A stretch of 64,000 nt of DNA from Effrenium voratum (Eukaryota; Sar; Dinophyceae; Suessiales; Symbiodiniaceae). Positions within the stretch are counted from its first letter, which is position 1; each line of letters opens with the position of its first letter. The notes beneath the pieces were generated by a model that saw only the letters and a program-made list of their open reading frames with translations, made no database searches and was not told where the DNA came from. Made by a program: the position numbers and the translations under genes. Shown piece after piece: positions 46,400-59,599 of this stretch. The stretch spans positions 21,001 to 85,000 of the forward strand of contig CAUJNA010000525.1 of the NCBI GenBank assembly GCA_963377175.1, given 5' to 3'.

Positions 46400-49300
46400 A
46401 TAGCTGTCTTGGTGGGATGGCTTTGTTTCCTGGTTTTGGTTCGACAGCCCCCCCCCCCCTAATCGGCTCCGTCATTTTCAATATGTTCCTTTTGGTCGCG
46501 CAAACATCACCGCAAAATGGGCTCATCTTTCCTTTTAGTCTCCCTTCAACACCACAACGAGGCCTCCAACAAACGGATCAAACTGGTTTCGAATTTTCAG
46601 AACAAGGCGACCCCCCAGAAACACAGCACTGGCCGCAACCCCGGCCGACCGCTCGCGCGCGCGCGCAAAAAAACACGCGCGCGAGGGCCACGTGGACGGC
46701 TCCAAGAAGCGCCTGGCGCAGCTGGAGCGGCGCGTGGAGGCGCAGCTGGAGGCACGGGCCCTCGGCTTCCGATGTTCGGGCGGCCAAAGTCGGGCTTGGA
46801 GGGTAAAAGGGCCGCCCAAAAGGGACAAATCACGCCCAGAGAGGATTAGGGATTTTGCTGCTATGCCTTTTCTTTGCGGTGGTAAAAAAAGGAAGAGAGG
46901 CCACACCTAATTTCCAGGGTCACACCCCAAAACCGGTTTGGAGGTCTTGAAGGGAAAGACCAGCAAGGATAATCTGTTTGTAAGCTGGTCAATTTGAGGG
47001 TTTGCCTCTTCCGGGGTAGCAATTCCAGTTGCTTTGTTTGTTCTGGTGTACTCTCCTCTGCTCCACCTCCCGCGCGATTTTGGGATTGAAAGGGAAACAC
47101 CATTTCCCCGGCAGTTGTCGGCTTCCCTGTGCTTTCTCCTTTCAGCCCAACGTAGGGTGCCAGGATTTGCGAAGTACCCTGTCAACAAACATGGCTTGGC
47201 CTTGTTTCCTGCTGGAAAGGGATTCGGTGATCCGGAGCCCACTCGCTGGGAGTTCTCAGAGTTGGCAATCCGAACACTGGTCCTCGCAACCTGGTTTCAA
47301 GCCCAGGGTGTGGTGCACCCTTCTCCTGGGTGTGGCCAGCCCCAAAAACTTCTGACATAGGCCGCCGCACTTTGTGTGCCATTCCCTGGATACCAGCCAT
47401 ACTGTGGATGGACAAAATCCAGTTCGCCAACCAAGAAGGGTTTCAACTGCCTTGTAACTACCAACTAAGAAGGTTTCAACCATGGTTTCTTAGGCGGTGC
47501 AGGATTTCGTCCATCCACGGTATTTCCGAACCTGCCATAGCTATGGGGAGTGCCTGGCTTTTTTTCTTGTAGTGTGAGGACCGCCTGCAGAGCAAGGGCG
47601 ATCTGCGGGAGCGATGGGCAGAGACACAGGCAGGTGGTCAAAGTGTGTGCCTCTATGCCGCTTGCCTTGTTTTCTTATATGTCGCTCCGATCAGAGGCTG
47701 ATTGTATGGGTCCATATATGAAGCCGTTGCCATTGTGGAATGTTTGCTGATTTCCCACGGTTAAGCCACAACTAACGGTTGATTGACCCATACACTAGGG
47801 GTTTGCAGCAGGGGTTCATGTATGCACGTAAACATTCAGCTTTGATGCATGCCTCTGCAATGAGCAACCCCGAATGTCACGTCATTTCCAGGTTTGGGGT
47901 TTAGGGTCTAGGGTTAGGGTTCTTTTGTGTGTGGAGCTGGCTGGTACTTTCCAAGATTGCTTTTACTCCTCCGCTTCTGTGAATTCTGAGCTGAAATGTT
48001 GGAGGCACAGGCGAGGCGTGCTTGTCTGCTAAGGTTCCAAGGCATGCATTTGCTTTTGCAGGACGCTTGCGATGGCAATTTGATTGCGGGAAGTCGTTAG
48101 AGTCATTTGACGCGCAAAGGCATCAACATGCACGAATAATCAACCAAGCCTTGATTGAGACTCGGTGCAAAAGGGCATGGGAATCTTCGCTGAAAGGGCA
48201 ATGCCTTGGTCTGAGCGTGCCATGGAGAGGGTTGACAGAAATGAAGCATTCGGGCCTCCCATATCGACAGTTTTCCTACGCCAGGTTCCCATGTTTGGAA
48301 TGCATTGAATGAATACCGGCCTTGAGCTGCCTCAAGCCTCAAGCCATTCCAAGAAAGGATTTGCCGCTGGCAATCATTCCCAACTCGACGAACATCGGCT
48401 TGGAATCGGTTCTCCATTCATGCTCACTCAGCGGCGTTTTCAGGGCAGATCCAGCACTGAGTGGGCTTGTTTCAAAATAAAAGCAACCTCTAAACAGAAA
48501 AAGCAGGTGGTTTCTGGTGTCTCAGTGTTTCTGCTTGGAGCTTTGGGGGCGACTTCTGCGCCCGTCAAAAGGCAGAAGTACTCCCCACGAAAAGACATTC
48601 GCCACCGCTGGCAGCCTGGTGAGCGCGCCATGAAGGTCGCGGAACGACTCCGCGGCGTCAGCTCATGAGCTCCTGGGAACCGTGGCCCAAATCGGAGTTG
48701 GACCGTGTCAGACACGGGGAGGATGACTTTGTTTGCCTTGGGAGCGTTTCCCTGAAATGTCACTCTTTGATTTTTCTTTTTCGTTGCGTTCATTGATGAA
48801 TGCACCGCCGCGCACACACAGAGTTGCGCAGGTGGGCAGGATTGGGCAGCCGAATCTACTGCCGAATCTACTGGTGTCTACAAGTGCCCCCGAAATGTTT
48901 TTTCTTTTTTCTTCTCTTACTTTTCCTCAAAGCAATCCCAAAAGGGAACCTCACCAGACGCCCCCCACACAGCCGCGTGATCCGGAACGTGGCCGAGAAG
49001 CCCTTGGCCTGAGGAATAGGCGCAGATGTATTTCATCGCGGTGACGCTCTCCTTTGCATTATGCGCCTGGGACCTTAAGGCTTTGCAAACCAGAGAATCC
49101 AAGACACGCAAAGCGGCGATGCTTTTTTTGGGAGCCTTTTGCTGGTCTTTTTTGATCTCGCCTCGATTCGCTTCGTTTCGGTGCGAGAGACGAGGCGCTT
49201 TCCTCTTCATGTGCTCCATCCGCAGCGGTGCCCTGGTGGAGCAGAGCTGCTCCCGGATCTCCTTCTTTCACCACTTGGCCCCTCACCTTGCGAGCGTCGG

Positions 49301-50220
49301 CGTCCTTTTGAAGAGACTCTTGTTTGTTACCTTCAGGGCGGACAAAGGGCTTCCCCAAAAGGAAAGTACTGGAGTCTTACAAAGCCCTCCGATCGTCAGC
49401 TTCCATTGGAGGGAGGGTAGTTATTTTCTGGGCCTGCGGCCTCTAGCCGGCTACGCCTCTTTGAAGTTATACAATGTCATGTCATGTTTTTTGCATGAGA
49501 AACATAGCGTGTGCTATGATATGGCTGGTTAGGTTATGCATGTTGCCCACCTTAACCCCAGATAATGCCGGGGATGCCGGCTTTCTGGGCCCCATCCGGG
49601 CGCCAACCCAGAAGGCTGACATGGGGTCGCGCGCGCGCGCGCCAGAGGACCCAAAAAAGCAGCCCAAAAAGAGCAGCCCGCAGAAGCCCGAAAACCAACG
49701 CGAAAAAAGCAAGGATCGCGCAGCACGCGAGCCAGCCACAGCAAAAGCAAAACGGACAGAACAACAGCCCAACGCTCAGCGCAGCAGTTTTTGGCGGTAT
49801 TCACAGCGTTTTGTAGAGCGAGGACCCAGCATCGCCGGCATGCCCGGCAGCGCTTGGCGCCGAAATGCGCAAAAATGAGCCTCGATTATACCCCTCCGAT
49901 ACCTACTTCAAAACAGTGCTTTTTGGGTGGAGAGGCTTTTTGGAAGGAAGTCTTGATGATGCAGACCAAGCCCCGCTGAAGCATCACCCAGACCCAGCCC
50001 CAGACCCTGACGATGTCACCCACATGGCCTAAACCCTGCATATACGCGATGTTTCGCGAGGGTTTCAACCGCAAGCCCGAGCTGGTGATGCAGAGGTGCC
50101 GGATTTAGGCCGCGCATCACGACCAAGTGGCGAGGGTCGGCGGCGCCAGGGTGCAGCCCCTATAGTTAAAGCTAGCAGGCTAATTGCCTAGCGGCGACAT
50201 GCTACCCCAAGGAGGCGTAG
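46400..50220. other. no supported gene
   Basis: Contains a C run (46448-46459), CGCGCG tracts (46655-46685, 49628-49642) and a telomere-like stretch near 47897. Several frames of 100-160 codons overlap on both strands and none shows a recognisable domain. Confidence 0.4.
47897..47925 (+). repeat. short telomere-like stretch
   Basis: GGGGTTTAGGGTCTAGGGTT then AGGGTT: a few imperfect TTTAGGG/TTAGGG units. Too short to be a chromosome end. Confidence 0.4.
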
Positions 50221-50369
50221 CCGGATTTACGTTGCTGACGCACCACCGGCCGCGCCGGCAGCCTCAGTTTACTGCAATCTGTTCGAAGCACGGGGCAACT
50301 TGCGCGAGGCACGTTTGCGGAAGGAAGCAGGCCCATAAGCGTGTGGCAAAAAACATCTACTAAGATGGC
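50221..50369. repeat. left flank copy 1 of CACT block
   Basis: About 148 bp nearly identical to 51849-51998, directly before each CACT array. Confidence 0.85.
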
Positions 50370-51330
50370 ACACTCACTCACTCGCTCGCTCACTCACTCA
50401 CTCACTCACTCACTCACTCACTCACTCACTCACTCACTCACTCACTCACTCACTCACTCACTCACTCACTCACTCACTCACTCACTCACTCACTCACTCA
50501 CTCACTCACTCACTCACTCACTCACTCACTCACTCACTCACTCACTCACTCACTCACTCACTCACTCACTCACTCACTCACTCACTCACTCACTTCACTT
50601 CACTCACTCACTCACTCACTCACTCACTCACTCACTCACTCACTCACTCACTCACTCACTCACTCACTCACTCACTCACTCACTCACTCACTCACTCACT
50701 CACTCACTCACTCACTCACTCACTCACTCACTCACTCACTCACTCACTCACTCACTCACTCACTCACTCACTCACTCACTCACTCACTCACTCACTCACT
50801 CACTCACTCACTCACTCACTCACTCACTCACTCACTCACTCACTCACTCACTCACTCACTCACTCACTCACTCACACTCACACTCACACTCACACTCACT
50901 CACTCACTCCTCTCTCTCTCTCTCACTCACTCACTCACTCACTCACTCACTCTCACTCACTCTCACTCACTCTCACTCACTCACTCACTCACTCACTCAC
51001 TCACTCACTCACTCACTCACTCACTCACTCACTCACTCACTCACTCACTCACTCACTCACTCACTCACTCACTCACTCACTCACTCACTCACTCACTCAC
51101 TCACTCACTCACTCACTCACTCACTCACTCACTCACTCACTCACTCACTCACTCACTCACTCACTCACTCACTCACTCACTCACTCACTCACTCACTCAC
51201 TCACTCACTCACTCACTCACTCACTCACTCACTCACTCACTCACTCACTCACTCACTCACTCACTCACTCACTCACTCACTCACTCACTCACTCACTCTC
51301 TCACTCACTCACTCACTCACTCACTCACTC
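50370..51330. repeat. CACT microsatellite array 1, about 960 bp
   Basis: Tetranucleotide CACT with few interruptions: TTCACTTCACT near 50594, CACACT and CTCTCT variants at 50873-50965. The long Thr-His-Ser-Leu frames are a by-product. Confidence 0.95.
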
Positions 51331-51848
51331 TTATTTTGAGACACTTCGCTGTAGGCAATGCAATCAACCAAAGCCGGGTTTGGCGAGGGCCAGTGAAGCC
51401 TCACCAATAAGCAGGTTTATGTTTTTCACGCTTTCCGAGGCCTTGCGCCCACGCGAAAGTGTCAAAAACACAATGTTTTGCTCATGTCTTGAGCGAAATC
51501 CATGCCCAAAACCAAGCTTAGATGGGGATCAGTATAGCCTCACTGTTAAGTAGTTTTCCACATTTTGCGCCTTTCCAGCCGTCAAAAACGTAGAAAAGCA
51601 CAGTGTTTTCCAGTGTTTGCGCAAAACTGGGCCCAAGTTGGGGCCCATGCTCGGGGGGTACCCCCAAGAGCCGAATTGTGTTTCTTGAACCTGCCGGCCC
51701 ACTATGGGCTGACACATAAGGGGGAAAGAAAGTCGGCGGCGCAGGGGGGGGGGCCACCTCTGTGGGGAGGGGTAAGGGGAGGGGTAAACCCCTCCCCAGC
51801 GGGTGGGAGGGATCTACACACAGCCCCTTCGCCCCCTTCGGGGCGCGG
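51331..51848. repeat. right flank copy 1 of CACT block with modular repeats
   Basis: ATTTTGAGACACTTCGCTGT and the following 90 bp recur at 52563. Later parts contain paired words such as CAAAAACACAATGTTTTG and a GGGGTACCCCC palindrome that recurs near 52790. Confidence 0.85.
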
Positions 51849-51998
51849 CCGGATTTACGTTGCTGACGCACCGCCGGCCGCGCCGGCAGCCTCAGTTTAC
51901 TGCAATCTGTTCGAAGCACGGGGCAACTTGCGCGAGGCACGTTTGCGGAAGGAAGCAGGCCCATTAGCGTGTGGCAAGAAACATCTACTAAGATGGCA
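51849..51998. repeat. left flank copy 2 of CACT block
   Basis: Near-identical to 50221-50369; followed by a CA-rich stretch (52020-52066). Confidence 0.85.
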
Positions 51999-52068
51999 GG
52001 TAGTGCGCAGTAGTAACGTCACAACACACACACTGACATCAACTCAACACACACACACACACACGCAC

Positions 52069-52561
52069 CCACTCACTCACTCACTCACTCACTCACTCAC
52101 TCACTCACTCACTCACTCACTCACTCACTCACTCACTCACTCACTCACTCACTCACTCACTCACTCACTCACTCACTCACTCACTCACTCACTCACTCAC
52201 TCACTCACTCACTCACTCACTCACTCACTCACTCACTCACTCACTCACTCACTCACTCACTCACTCACTCACTCACTCACTCACTCACTCACTCACTCAC
52301 TCACTCACTCACTCACTCACTCACTCACTCACTCACTCACTCACTCACTCACTCACTCACTCACTCACTCACTCACTCACTCACTCACTCACTCACTCAC
52401 TCACTCACTCACTCACTCACTCACTCACTCACTCACTCACACTCACTCACTCACTCACACACTCACTCACTCACTCACTCACTCACTCACTCACTCACTC
52501 ACTCACTCACTCACTCACTCACTCACTCACTCACTCACTCACTCACTCACTCACTCACTCT
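52069..52561. repeat. CACT microsatellite array 2, about 490 bp
   Basis: CACT repeats with one CACACT interruption pair near 52440-52460. Confidence 0.95.
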
Positions 52562-52970
52562 CTATTTTGAGACACTTCGCTGTAGGCAATGCAATCTCCA
52601 AAGCCGGGTTTGGCGGGGGCCAGTGAAGCCTCACCAATAAGCAGGTTTCCGCAACAAACTTATGTTTTTCACGCTTCCCAAAACCTTGCGCCCACGCGAA
52701 AGTGTCAAAAACACAGTGTTTTGCTCATGTCTTGAGCGAATTCCATGCCCAAAACCGAGCTTAGATGGGGATCAGTATGGCCCATGCGGGGGGTACCCCC
52801 AAGAGCCGAATTGTGTTTCTTGAGCCTGCCAGCCCACTATGGGCTGATACATAAGAGGGAAAGAAAGTCGGCGGCGCAGGGGGGCACCCCTGTGGGGAGG
52901 GGTAAGGGGTAAACCCCTCCCCAGCGAGCGGGAGGGATCTACACACAGCGCCTTCGCCCCGCGGCCGGAT
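52562..52970. repeat. right flank copy 2 of CACT block
   Basis: Recurs from 51331; includes GGGGGGTACCCCCAAGAGCC again. Confidence 0.85.
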
Positions 52971-54985
52971 TTAAGGGCTTACGCCTGACAGCCGGGCGCC
53001 CCGAAAAGCATCAGTTTTCCACGTGCTGTCATGATTTTCGCAACTGCGCAGCCTGGAACCCATACAAAACCAGCAAAAACACTTGGTTTTTCTACTGGTT
53101 CGCCAAAAACGCTGCCAGAAATCGGGTTCGGCCGGGGAGGGGTGAGCCCTGCCTGCTAAGCAGGTTTCCACATTTTCCACGTTTGCGCCCGGCCTTGAAT
53201 CCATACAAAACTATTGAAAACAGAGTGTTTTTTCTGCGGTTCACCGAAAAGCCTACCAAAAATCGAGTTCGGCCGGGACCGTTGAAGCCTGCCTGCTAAG
53301 CAGGTTTCCATATTTTCCACGTTTGCGCCCGCCAAAAACCTTCAAAAACACTGTGTTTTTGCACGTTCTCGGCAAAATTGGCCCGCCTCAGGTGACAACA
53401 TCCCCAGCATCCCCCGCATTTCCAGTTTCCTTGCATTTCCCCTTTGCTCTCTGCAATTTTCAGCCCCTTGTTTCGCATCGCCAGCATGCAGAACATCATC
53501 CGCATCATCCGGGATGATGCTGGCAATGCTGGGGGTGTTGTCCAGTATTTGGCACCCCCTAAAAATACTCGTTTTTGGACTCGTTTTTGGGCGCTGCGGG
53601 GAGATGCTACAAAAATCGCCTAAACTAATCCGCGAATCCTTCGCCCCTTATAAGGGCGGGCCCAGCGCAAAACGTATGCTCATGGTCCGCGCGTGGTCTG
53701 CGCATGGTCGGCGGCATGGGGCGGACGGCCTTATACCTGAAGGTGAGCCCTGCGGGCTTGGCCTGCAGCCCGATCACGTCCGGTGGCCGGATTTAAGGGC
53801 TTACGCTTGAGCGCCCCGAAAAGCGTCAGTGTTCCACGTGCTGTCATGATTTTCGCAACCGCGCGGCCTGGAACCCATACAAAACCAGCAAAAACACTTG
53901 GTTTTTCTTCTGGTTCGCCAAAAACGCTGCCAGAAATCGGGTTCGGCCGGGGAGAGGTGAGCCCTGCCTGCTAAGCAGGTTTCCACATTTTCCACGTTTG
54001 CGCCCGGCCTTGAATCCATACAAAACTATTGAAAACACAGTGTTTTTTTCTGCGGTTCACCGAAAAGCCTACCAAAAATCGAGTTCGGCCGGGACCGTTG
54101 AAGCCTGCCTGCTAAGCAGGTTTCCATATTTTCCACGTTTGCGCCCGCCAAAAACCTTCAAAAACACTGTGTTTTTGCACGTTCTCGGCAAAATTGGCCC
54201 GACTCAAGGTGACAACATCCCCAGCATCCCCCGCATCACCGGCCTTATCCGCATCAATGTCCGCCATGGATGCGGACGATGCAGGTGATATGCTCAACAA
54301 GTCGTCAAAAATCGCCTGAACAAATTCACAAATCCTTCGCCTCTTAGCAGTGAGTGCAGCCTCCGTGGGCTAGAGTGAACCTAGAGTGGGTCGGCGGCAG
54401 GGGGCGCGAGCCTTATAACCTTCGGTTAGAGGGAACCGAAGGCTTCGCGGAAACCACGGGCTCGGGGCGCCCGGATTTAAGGGCTTACGCCTGAGAGCCG
54501 GGTGCCCCGCGCAGCCTGGAACCCATACAAAACCAGCAAAAACACTCGGTTTTTCTACTGGTTCGCCAAAAACGCTGCCAGAAATCGGGTTCGGCCGGGG
54601 AGAGGTGAGCCCTGCCTGCTAAGCAGGTTTCCACATTTTCCACGTTTGCGCCCGGCCTTGAATCCATACAAAACTATTGAAAACAGAGTGTTTTTTCTGC
54701 GGTTCACCGAAAAGCCTACCAAAAATCGAGTTCGGCCGGGACCGTTGAAGCCTGCCTGCTAAGCAGGTTTCCATATTTTCCACGTTTGCGCCCGCCAAAA
54801 ACCTTCAAAAACACTGTGTTTTTGCACGTTCTCGGCAAAATTGGCCCGACTCAAGGTGACAACATCCCCAGCATCCCCCGCATCACCGGCCTTATCCGCA
54901 TCAATGTCCGCCATGGATGCGGACGATGCAGGTGATATGCTCAACAAGTCGTCAAAAATCGCCTGAACAACTGCTCGTTCTGTCA
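52970..54985. repeat. modular tandem repeat, 3 units of about 690-820 bp
   Basis: Units begin near CCGGATTTAAGGGCTTACGC at 52972, 53790 and 54472. Each holds sub-modules of about 125 bp with a CCTGCT-A-AGCAGG palindrome and an AAAACAC/GTGTTTT inverted pair (for example AAAAACACTGTGTTTTT). Middle sections differ among units. CCCTTATAAGGG palindromes occur at about 53646. Confidence 0.85.
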
Positions 54986-55007
54986 CTTCCCTTTCCTGTA
55001 AGTCCGA

Positions 55008-56335
55008 TTAGTAGATGTTAAGATTTTCAGATTCTAAAAACTTTGAGATTCTAAGGGTCTCAGATTTGAAGACTGTCGGAATTTAAGGTTTCAATGGTTT
55101 AAGAATTAAGGGTTTAAGATTCAAAGATTTAAAGTGTTTGAAGGTTATAACAGCCAGGCCATTGCCCAGCCATTTTCCATCTATTATCAGATTTCGAAGG
55201 CTTTAAGATTTTATTTTTCGGAGATTTTCAGAGTTGGCGACTTTCGGAATTTAAGATTTTAAGATCTCAAGATTTCAAGGCTTCAAAGTTTCAAGATTAA
55301 GAGTTTAAGGAATTCAAAATATAGCCCGGATTGAAGGAATGTTATTATATTTTTCTTGTTTATGAAGTTAAGATTTTCAGATTGCAATAGTTCGAGATTT
55401 AAAGAATTTAAGTTTTGAAAGCTTTTCAGATTCTGAGATTATAAGACTTTGAGAATTTAGGAAGTTCATATTTTTAGATTTTAACATCTGAAGATTCAAA
55501 GATATTCGGGTTTTAAGAAGTCAAGATTCGAAGACTTTAGGATGTTTATATTTTCAGATTGTAAGATTCGATCTTCTAAGGTTGTAAGTTTAAGATCTTG
55601 AGGTTTCAAGATTTCCAAATTTCAAGAGTAAGAGTTTAAGACTGTAGGAATTTCATATTTTAAGAGTTTAAGATCGCAAGATTCTAAGACATAAGGGTTT
55701 TAAGATTTCAAGATTCGAAGACTTTAGGATGTTTTTATATTTTCAGATTTTAAGATTCTAAGTTCGAAGATTTTAAGATCTCGAGATTCTAAGATTGATT
55801 GTTAGATTTTAATTTAAGATTTTAAGAATCTAAGACTTTAGGATTTTGAGATTTCAATCCAGGCCATTTTCCATCCATTTTCCATCCACTTTAAGATTTT
55901 AAGATTTTCAGGTTGCACGTTTTCGGCAAAGTTGGCCCGACTTAGGGGACAACATCCCCAGCATCCCCCGAGACTTTTGGATGTTTTTATATTTTCAGAT
56001 TTTAAGCTTTAGGATTTTGAGATTTCAATCCAGGCCATTTTCCATCCATTTTCCATCCACTTTAAGATTTTAAGATTTTCAGGTTGCACGTTTTCGGCAA
56101 AGTTGGCCCGACTTAGGGGACAACATCCCCAGCATCCCCCGAGACTTTAGGATGTTTTTATACCTTCAGATTTTAAGATTCTAAGTTCGAAGATTTTAAG
56201 ATCTCGAGATTCTAAGATTGATTGTTAGAATTTAATTTCAGATTTTAAGAATCTAAGAAATTAGGATTTTGAGATTTCAATCCAGGCCATTTTCCATCCA
56301 TTTTCCACCCACTTTAAGATTTTAAGATTTTCAGG
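55008..56335. repeat. AT-rich AAGATT-type simple repeat island
   Basis: Degenerate TTTAAGATTTTAAGATTC-like words over 1.3 kb. Within it a longer unit starting CAATCCAGGCCATTTTCCAT occurs at 55855, 56026 and 56278, carrying a piece of the neighbouring modular repeat. Confidence 0.8.
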
Positions 56336-57335
56336 TTGCACGTGTTCGGCAAAGTTGGCCCGACTTCGGGGACAACATCCCCAGCATCCCCCGCATCACC
56401 GGCATCATCCGCATCAATGTCCGCCAAGGATGCGGATGATGCAGGTGATGCCGGGGATGTTGTCCACTATGGGCACCCCAGTCGTTTTTTGACTCCGCGG
56501 GGAGATGCTCAAAAAGCCGCCAAAAATCGCCTGAACAAATCCGCAAATCCTTCGCCCCTTATAAGGGCGGGCCCAGCTTGGCGCAGCGCAAAAGTTCGGC
56601 ACGTGGTCGGCGGTGGGTCGGCGGCATGGGGCGGACGGCCTTATACCTGAAGGTAGGCCCTGCGGGCGTAGGCCTTCGGCGATGTCACGGACCACGGGGT
56701 CAGGGTGGCCGTGACGCGACACAGCCGGCCACCGGGCACCCCTTCTTTCTTTCATCTCCTTTCCCTCTAAGTTCTGCTAGTTCTCGGGATGATTCGAACT
56801 TTACTTCCTTTGCATGTCTTCCCTGACAGTTTCCTGGCATGTCCCTTCACTTCCTTCCACTTCACTGCCGTTTCAGCTCCCTTCATTTCCTTGAAGGCCC
56901 CTCTTCATTTTCGTGCAATTCCTTTGACTTGCATTTCGTTCACTTCCAGTCACTCCTGTTTCCTTGCATTTCCCCTTCATTGTTTCGCATCGCCAGCATG
57001 CATAGCATCATCCGCATCATCCGGGATGATGCTGGCATTGCAGGGGGTGTTGTCCAGTATTAGGCACCCCTCAAAAACGCTCGTTTTTGGACTCGTTTTT
57101 GGATGCTGCGGGGAGATGCTACAAAATCCTCGGAAATCGCCTAAACCAATCCGCAAATCCTTCGCCCATTATAAGGGAGGGCCCAGCATAAAACGTATGC
57201 GCATGTTCTGCGCATGTTCTGCGCATGTTCTGCGCATGTTCTGCGCATGGGGCGCGCGGGTAAGCCCTAACGGGCTTTGGCCTGCGGCCCGATCACGTCC
57301 GGTGGCCGGATTTAAGGGCTACCGCCCAGTGCCGC
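56336..57335. repeat. further copies of the modular repeat
   Basis: 56336-56700 and 56990-57335 match parts of 53380-53800, including CATCATCC-G-GGATGATG (57015-57031, compare 53503-53519) and ATTATAAGGG/TTATAAGGGC words. Between them lies pyrimidine-rich unique sequence. Confidence 0.75.
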
Positions 57336-57379
57336 CGACCCCTGGATTTACTTGTGGTTTTCGAGCAAAAAAAAAGTGC

Positions 57380-59160
57380 AACTGCCGCATGATGATAGTG
57401 ATGATAAGGGTGATGATCACTATCGTCCTAGCATCCTCTGCATTGCCAATGGTGTCTAACGTTACTTTTGAAATGCATATAAGAACAAGAAAGAGATGAT
57501 GATGATCATCATGATGATGAGAAGAGCGATGATGGTGATGATGACGACCGTCATCATGATGATGGTAAGGATGATCATGATGATGATTGTCATGAAGACT
57601 ATCATCGGAGCACTCTTTGCATCACCAGTGCTGCCTAATAAGCGATGATGATGACCGTGATGATAATGATGACAAGGATGAGGACTGTGATGCTAAATAT
57701 CATCGTAGCACCCTCGGCATCACCAGTACCGGCTAATGAGAGATGATGATGACCATGATGATAGTGATGATAAGGATGAGGACTGTGATGATAACTATCA
57801 TCGTAGCATCCTCTGCGTTGCCAATGGTGTCTAACGTTACTTTTGAAGTGCATATAAGAACAAGAATGAGATGATGATGATCATCATGATGATGATGAGA
57901 AGAGCGATGACATCATGATAATGGTAAGGATGATCATGATGATGACTGTGATGATAACTATCATCGTAGCACCCTTTGCGTCACCAGTGCTGCCTAATAA
58001 GAGATGATGATGACCGTGATGAGAATGATGACAAGGATGAGGACTGTGATGATAACTATCATCGTAGCATCCCCGGCTAATAAGAGAGGATGATGACCGT
58101 GATGATTACGATGACAAGGATGAGGACTGTGATGATAAATATCATCGTAGCATCCTCGGCATCACCAGTGCCGGCTAACAAGAGATGATGATGACCGTGA
58201 TGATAGTGATGATAAGGATGAGGACTGTGATGATAACTATCGTCGTAGCATCCTCTGCGTTGCCAATGGTGTGTAACGTTACTTTTGAAATGCATATAAG
58301 AACAAGAAAGAGATGATGATGATCATCATGGTTATGACGAGAAGAGCGATGATGGTGATGATGACGACCGTCATCATAATGATGACTTTGATAATAACTA
58401 TCATCGTAGCACCCTTTGCATCACCAGTGCTGCCTAAGAAGAGATGATGATGACCGTGATGAGAATGATTACAAGGAGGACTGTGATGATATCTATCATC
58501 GTAGCATCCTCGGCATCACCAGTGCCGGCTAATACGAGACGATGATGACCATGATGATAATGATGACAAGGATGAGGGCTGTGATGATAAATATCATCGC
58601 ACCCTCGGCGTCACCAGTGCCGGCTAATAAGAGATGATGATAACCATGATGATAGTGATGATAAGGATGAGGACTGTGATGATAACTATCATCGTAGCAC
58701 CCTCTGCATTGCCAATGTTGTCTAACGTTACTTTTGAAATGCATATAAGAACAAGAATAAGAAGATGATGATCATCATGATGATGATGAGAAGAGCGATG
58801 ACGTCATAATATGGATGATCATGATGATGATTGTGATGATAACTATCATCGTAGCACCCTTTGCATCACCAGTGCTGCCTAATAAGCGATGATGATGACC
58901 GTGATGATAATGATGACAAGGATGAGGACTGTGATGATAACTATCATCGTAGCATCCTCGGCATGACCAGTGCCGGCTAATAAGAGACGATGATGACCGT
59001 GAGTAAGAGATGATGATGACCATGATGATAGTGAGGATAAGGAGGAGGACTGTGATGATAACTATCATCGTAGCATCCTCTGCATTGCCAATGGTGTCTA
59101 ACGTTACTTTTGAAATGCATAAAAGAGCAAGAAAGAGATGATAATGATCATCATGATGAC
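57380..59160. repeat. GATGAT satellite with higher-order repeat
   Basis: GAT-rich units of about 100 bp, each with GATGATA-AC-TATCATC (for example 57787-57802). A marker, GTCTAACGTTACTTTTGAAA, recurs at 57453, 57829, 58271 (variant), 58720 and 59096, giving spacings of 376, 442, 449 and 376 bp. Confidence 0.88.
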
Positions 59161-59229
59161 GACGTGTCTATTGGTAATGCACAGGATGCTGCGTCTGATG
59201 CTCCCTAGCCTATGCTTGCTTGCGTACTG

Positions 59230-59580
59230 CGCCAGGCGCGACTGCGGCTCATGGGGGAGTGGAGAGCGGGGCTGAGAGCTGCTTTTTCTTGACAAGATAG
59301 AAGGGCATCGTGTGGCAAGAAAACGTGTCTGGCATCACCAGCATCGCCCGGGCGTGTCTATTGGTAATGCAGAGGATGCTGCGGCTCATGGGGGGGTGGA
59401 GAGCGGGGCTGAGAGCTGCTTTTTCTTGACGAGATAGAAGGGTGTCGTGTGGCAAGAAAACAGCACAGGATGCTGCGGCTGATGGGGGGGTAGAGAGCGG
59501 GGCTGAGAGGTGCTTTTTCTTGACAAGATAGAAGGGCATCGTGTGGCAAGAAAACGTGTCTGGCGTCACCAGCATCGCCC
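59230..59580. repeat. three-copy repeat inside the satellite
   Basis: GAGAGCGGGGCTGAGAG and TTTTTCTTGACAAGATAGAA words occur in three copies about 97-137 bp apart. Confidence 0.8.
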
Positions 59581-59599
59581 AATCCACATCTGAAACGTA

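Noticed and set aside
47897..47925. Telomere or chromosome end
   Set aside because: Only a few imperfect units inside continuous sequence.
50341..51339. 332-codon Thr-His-Ser-Leu repeat ORF (and a similar one at 51565-52626)
   Set aside because: It is only the CACT microsatellite read in frame; all frames of such an array are open.
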